Positions 4,758 through 5,833 of a stretch of 5,833 bases of DNA are shown piece after piece; the first letter of the stretch is position 1; each line of letters opens with the position of its first letter. Below the pieces are notes generated by a model, which saw nothing but the letters and a program-made list of their open reading frames with translations, did not search any database and was not told where the DNA came from. The position numbers were made by a program, and so were the translations under genes. The stretch spans positions 1-5,833 of the forward strand of contig JAHKLQ010000002.1 of the NCBI GenBank assembly GCA_020854975.1, read 5' to 3'. The stretch comes from Methanobacterium sp. GTDB lineage: Archaea > Methanobacteriota > Methanobacteria > Methanobacteriales > Methanobacteriaceae.

Positions 4758-5546
4758 ATGAAATTTAAGATTAAATTCAGGAAAAATGATGTGGGAATTC
4801 AATCTATTTTCCTAATATTAACTTCTTTTCTGGGACTTATTTTACTCATGGCAATGTACATATGGATCCCTTCCGTGAAATCTTATTATTATCTACAAAA
4901 ACCCTTAATTCTATCCATTTTTATTTTAATATGTATTTTAGGTATAATAAGCGCCCTGTATCCTTCAAAGTGCAAAATGTTAATGAAATCCGGTGGGAAA
5001 CTTAATGAAATAGATGAACTGGAGAATGAATTGCAGTTTTTAGATGAAAAAGAGGAAACAAATCTTAAAAATCTTAAAAGGAACCAAATAAGATTTAAGG
5101 GCCATCACCCAGATTGTGGGAAATTCAAATCGCACACTTTGCTCATAAAAGGGAAAAAATACTGTCCGGGATGTACTGGACTTTCAGTAGGGGCTTTTTT
5201 GGCTATTTTAGGAATCTCAATTTATTATTTTTTGAACTTCCCTGCTATTTTTTTACATATCTCATTTTGGATAGGATGTGGAATGGTCTTTCTGATGTTG
5301 TTACTAATTATTTTCCTGGATTTGGGAAATAGATTGAAATTAATTGCTAACCTGGCACTAGTCCTGGGATCGCTTTTTCTATTGGTAGGTATTGATGCTG
5401 TGAAAAAAAATATAATTATAGAATTTTATTTCCTTATTCTGGTGGTATTCTGGATATTAACCCGAATGAGTATTTCAGAGATTAATCATAAAATAATCTG
5501 TCAAAAGTGTAGGGAAGAATCTTTCTGCATTTATGATAAGTATTAA
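4758..5546 (+). CDS. Multi-pass membrane protein with His/Cys metal-site-like motifs (DUF2085-like)
   Basis: This is a 262-aa membrane protein of unknown function. Hydrophobic segments lie at about 14-38, 49-67, 143-160, 163-188, 192-212 and 218-235, so six passes are likely. Between the second and third is a polar region with a short acidic/basic coiled-coil-like helix (about 80-108, NEIDELENELQFLDEKEE). It is followed by GHHPDCGKFKSH (115-126) and KKYCPGCTGLSVGA (133-146). The spacing of His116/His117, Cys120, Cys136 and Cys139 just before a membrane helix resembles DUF2085-type proteins, in which a CH..C and C..CxG motif probably binds metal. A second cysteine cluster, ICQKCREESFC (247-257), closes the C-terminus. 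Metal binding is inferred from these residues. A GAGG at 4744-4747, ten bases before the ATG at 4758, supports the start. The gene follows the radical SAM gene on the same strand and its leader contains the 15-bp tandem array, which may influence expression. Confidence is high for a gene and low for function. Confidence 0.85.
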   Translation: MKFKIKFRKNDVGIQSIFLILTSFLGLILLMAMYIWIPSVKSYYYLQKPLILSIFILICILGIISALYPSKCKMLMKSGGKLNEIDELENELQFLDEKEETNLKNLKRNQIRFKGHHPDCGKFKSHTLLIKGKKYCPGCTGLSVGAFLAILGISIYYFLNFPAIFLHISFWIGCGMVFLMLLLIIFLDLGNRLKLIANLALVLGSLFLLVGIDAVKKNIIIEFYFLILVVFWILTRMSISEINHKIICQKCREESFCIYDKY

Positions 5547-5597
5547 GTGTAGTGAAAGGGTTTTAGGTTAAATTAATAATGTATTGACCAGATTAAT

Positions 5598-5705
5598 AAA
5601 GGAGGATACATTGATTTATGAATATAAAAATTAGGGAGTGAAGTGACTATAAAATCAGCATATAATAAGTTAAAAGAGGGGGATGGGGTACGGAATAAAT
5701 CCTAA
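5598..5705 (+). other. Strong Shine-Dalgarno with only tiny frames after it
   Basis: AAAGGAGGA at 5598-5606 is followed at suitable distances by a TTG (5611) and an ATG (5618). The ATG opens only MNIKIRE (5618-5641). A GTG at 5643, just after that stop and preceded by GGGAG, opens a 20-codon frame to a TAA at 5703-5705 with no notable features. This could be a very short gene pair, a decayed gene start, or chance. No other gene is seen between 5547 and 5727. Confidence 0.25.
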
Positions 5706-5727
5706 ATCCCTTATTTATAATTATTTT

Positions 5728-5833
5728 TTATCTTCCTCTTTGAGTTCTATAAATGGCTCCTATGACAATTAATAGGCCAATAATAATGATTAAGGCGGGC
5801 CAAAGTATACTCCAAACTTCAAATCCGTAAAAA
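5728..5833 (-). CDS. Small membrane protein, C-terminal part (cut by the window edge)
   Basis: A minus-strand frame enters from the right edge and ends at a TAA at 5730-5728, giving 34 residues. It begins FYGFEVWSILWPALIIII, continues as a hydrophobic helix to about residue 26, and ends in a basic tail, IYRTQRGR. The aromatic W-S-I-L-W-P-A-L entry to the helix resembles the membrane segments of small envelope proteins with L-W-P-x-L-I-I-I-G motifs (LiaF/DUF5668-like), but that is a resemblance, not an assignment. The basic C-terminus should face the cytoplasm. The start codon lies outside the window, so the full length is unknown. Codon and residue pattern make a chance frame unlikely. Confidence 0.65.
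   Translation of the reverse strand, partial: FYGFEVWSILWPALIIIIGLLIVIGAIYRTQRGR

Noticed and set aside
5114..5332. Plus-strand 72-codon frame within the membrane protein gene
   Set aside because: It is a shifted reading of the membrane protein; the main frame carries the His/Cys motifs and helices and has its own ribosome site.

Overview
The window looks like archaeal chromosome, most likely from a Methanobacteriaceae methanogen such as Methanobacterium. The reasons are very AT-rich spacers with TATA-box-like elements, oligo-T tracts after genes in place of GC-rich hairpin terminators, Shine-Dalgarno-type ribosome sites (GAGG, AAGGAGGA), a single-domain archaeal TrmO, a single-TM surface protein rich in N-glycosylation sequons, and a B12-binding radical SAM protein. 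The taxonomic call is inference; no rRNA or methanogenesis gene is present.

Layout. Positions 3-101 hold the C-terminal tail of a gene that enters from the left. Positions 274-753 encode a membrane-anchored, exported 159-aa protein with an SRCP...CVWAG motif. Positions 754-1362 have no protein gene but contain a strongly structured block at 931-1040: a perfect 12-bp outer inverted repeat enclosing two further stems, with a TATA-like box upstream and a T6 run downstream. This is either an unrecognised non-coding RNA or a small inverted-repeat element. Positions 1363-1758 encode TrmO, whose ribosome-binding site lies inside a duplicated 15-bp repeat. Positions 2020-2595 encode a nucleotidyltransferase-fold protein with a degraded active site. 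A short minus-strand gene at 2776-2877 encodes a 33-aa membrane peptide.

Positions 3145-4581 encode a cobalamin-binding radical SAM enzyme of unknown substrate. It is followed by a spacer holding five perfect copies of a 15-bp unit (4646-4720) and then a multi-pass membrane protein (4758-5546) with His/Cys metal-site-like motifs. Positions 5547-5727 hold no convincing gene, although a strong Shine-Dalgarno sequence is present. The right edge cuts a minus-strand small membrane protein (5728-5833).

Functionally the window is a set of mostly separate transcription units, not one obvious operon. Only the radical SAM gene and the membrane protein after it share direction and a modest gap, so joint transcription is possible but unproven. 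No CRISPR array, insertion sequence, tRNA or rRNA was seen. The observations most worth following up are the structured block at 931-1040, the 15-bp tandem array, the 33-aa membrane peptide and the substrate of the radical SAM enzyme.
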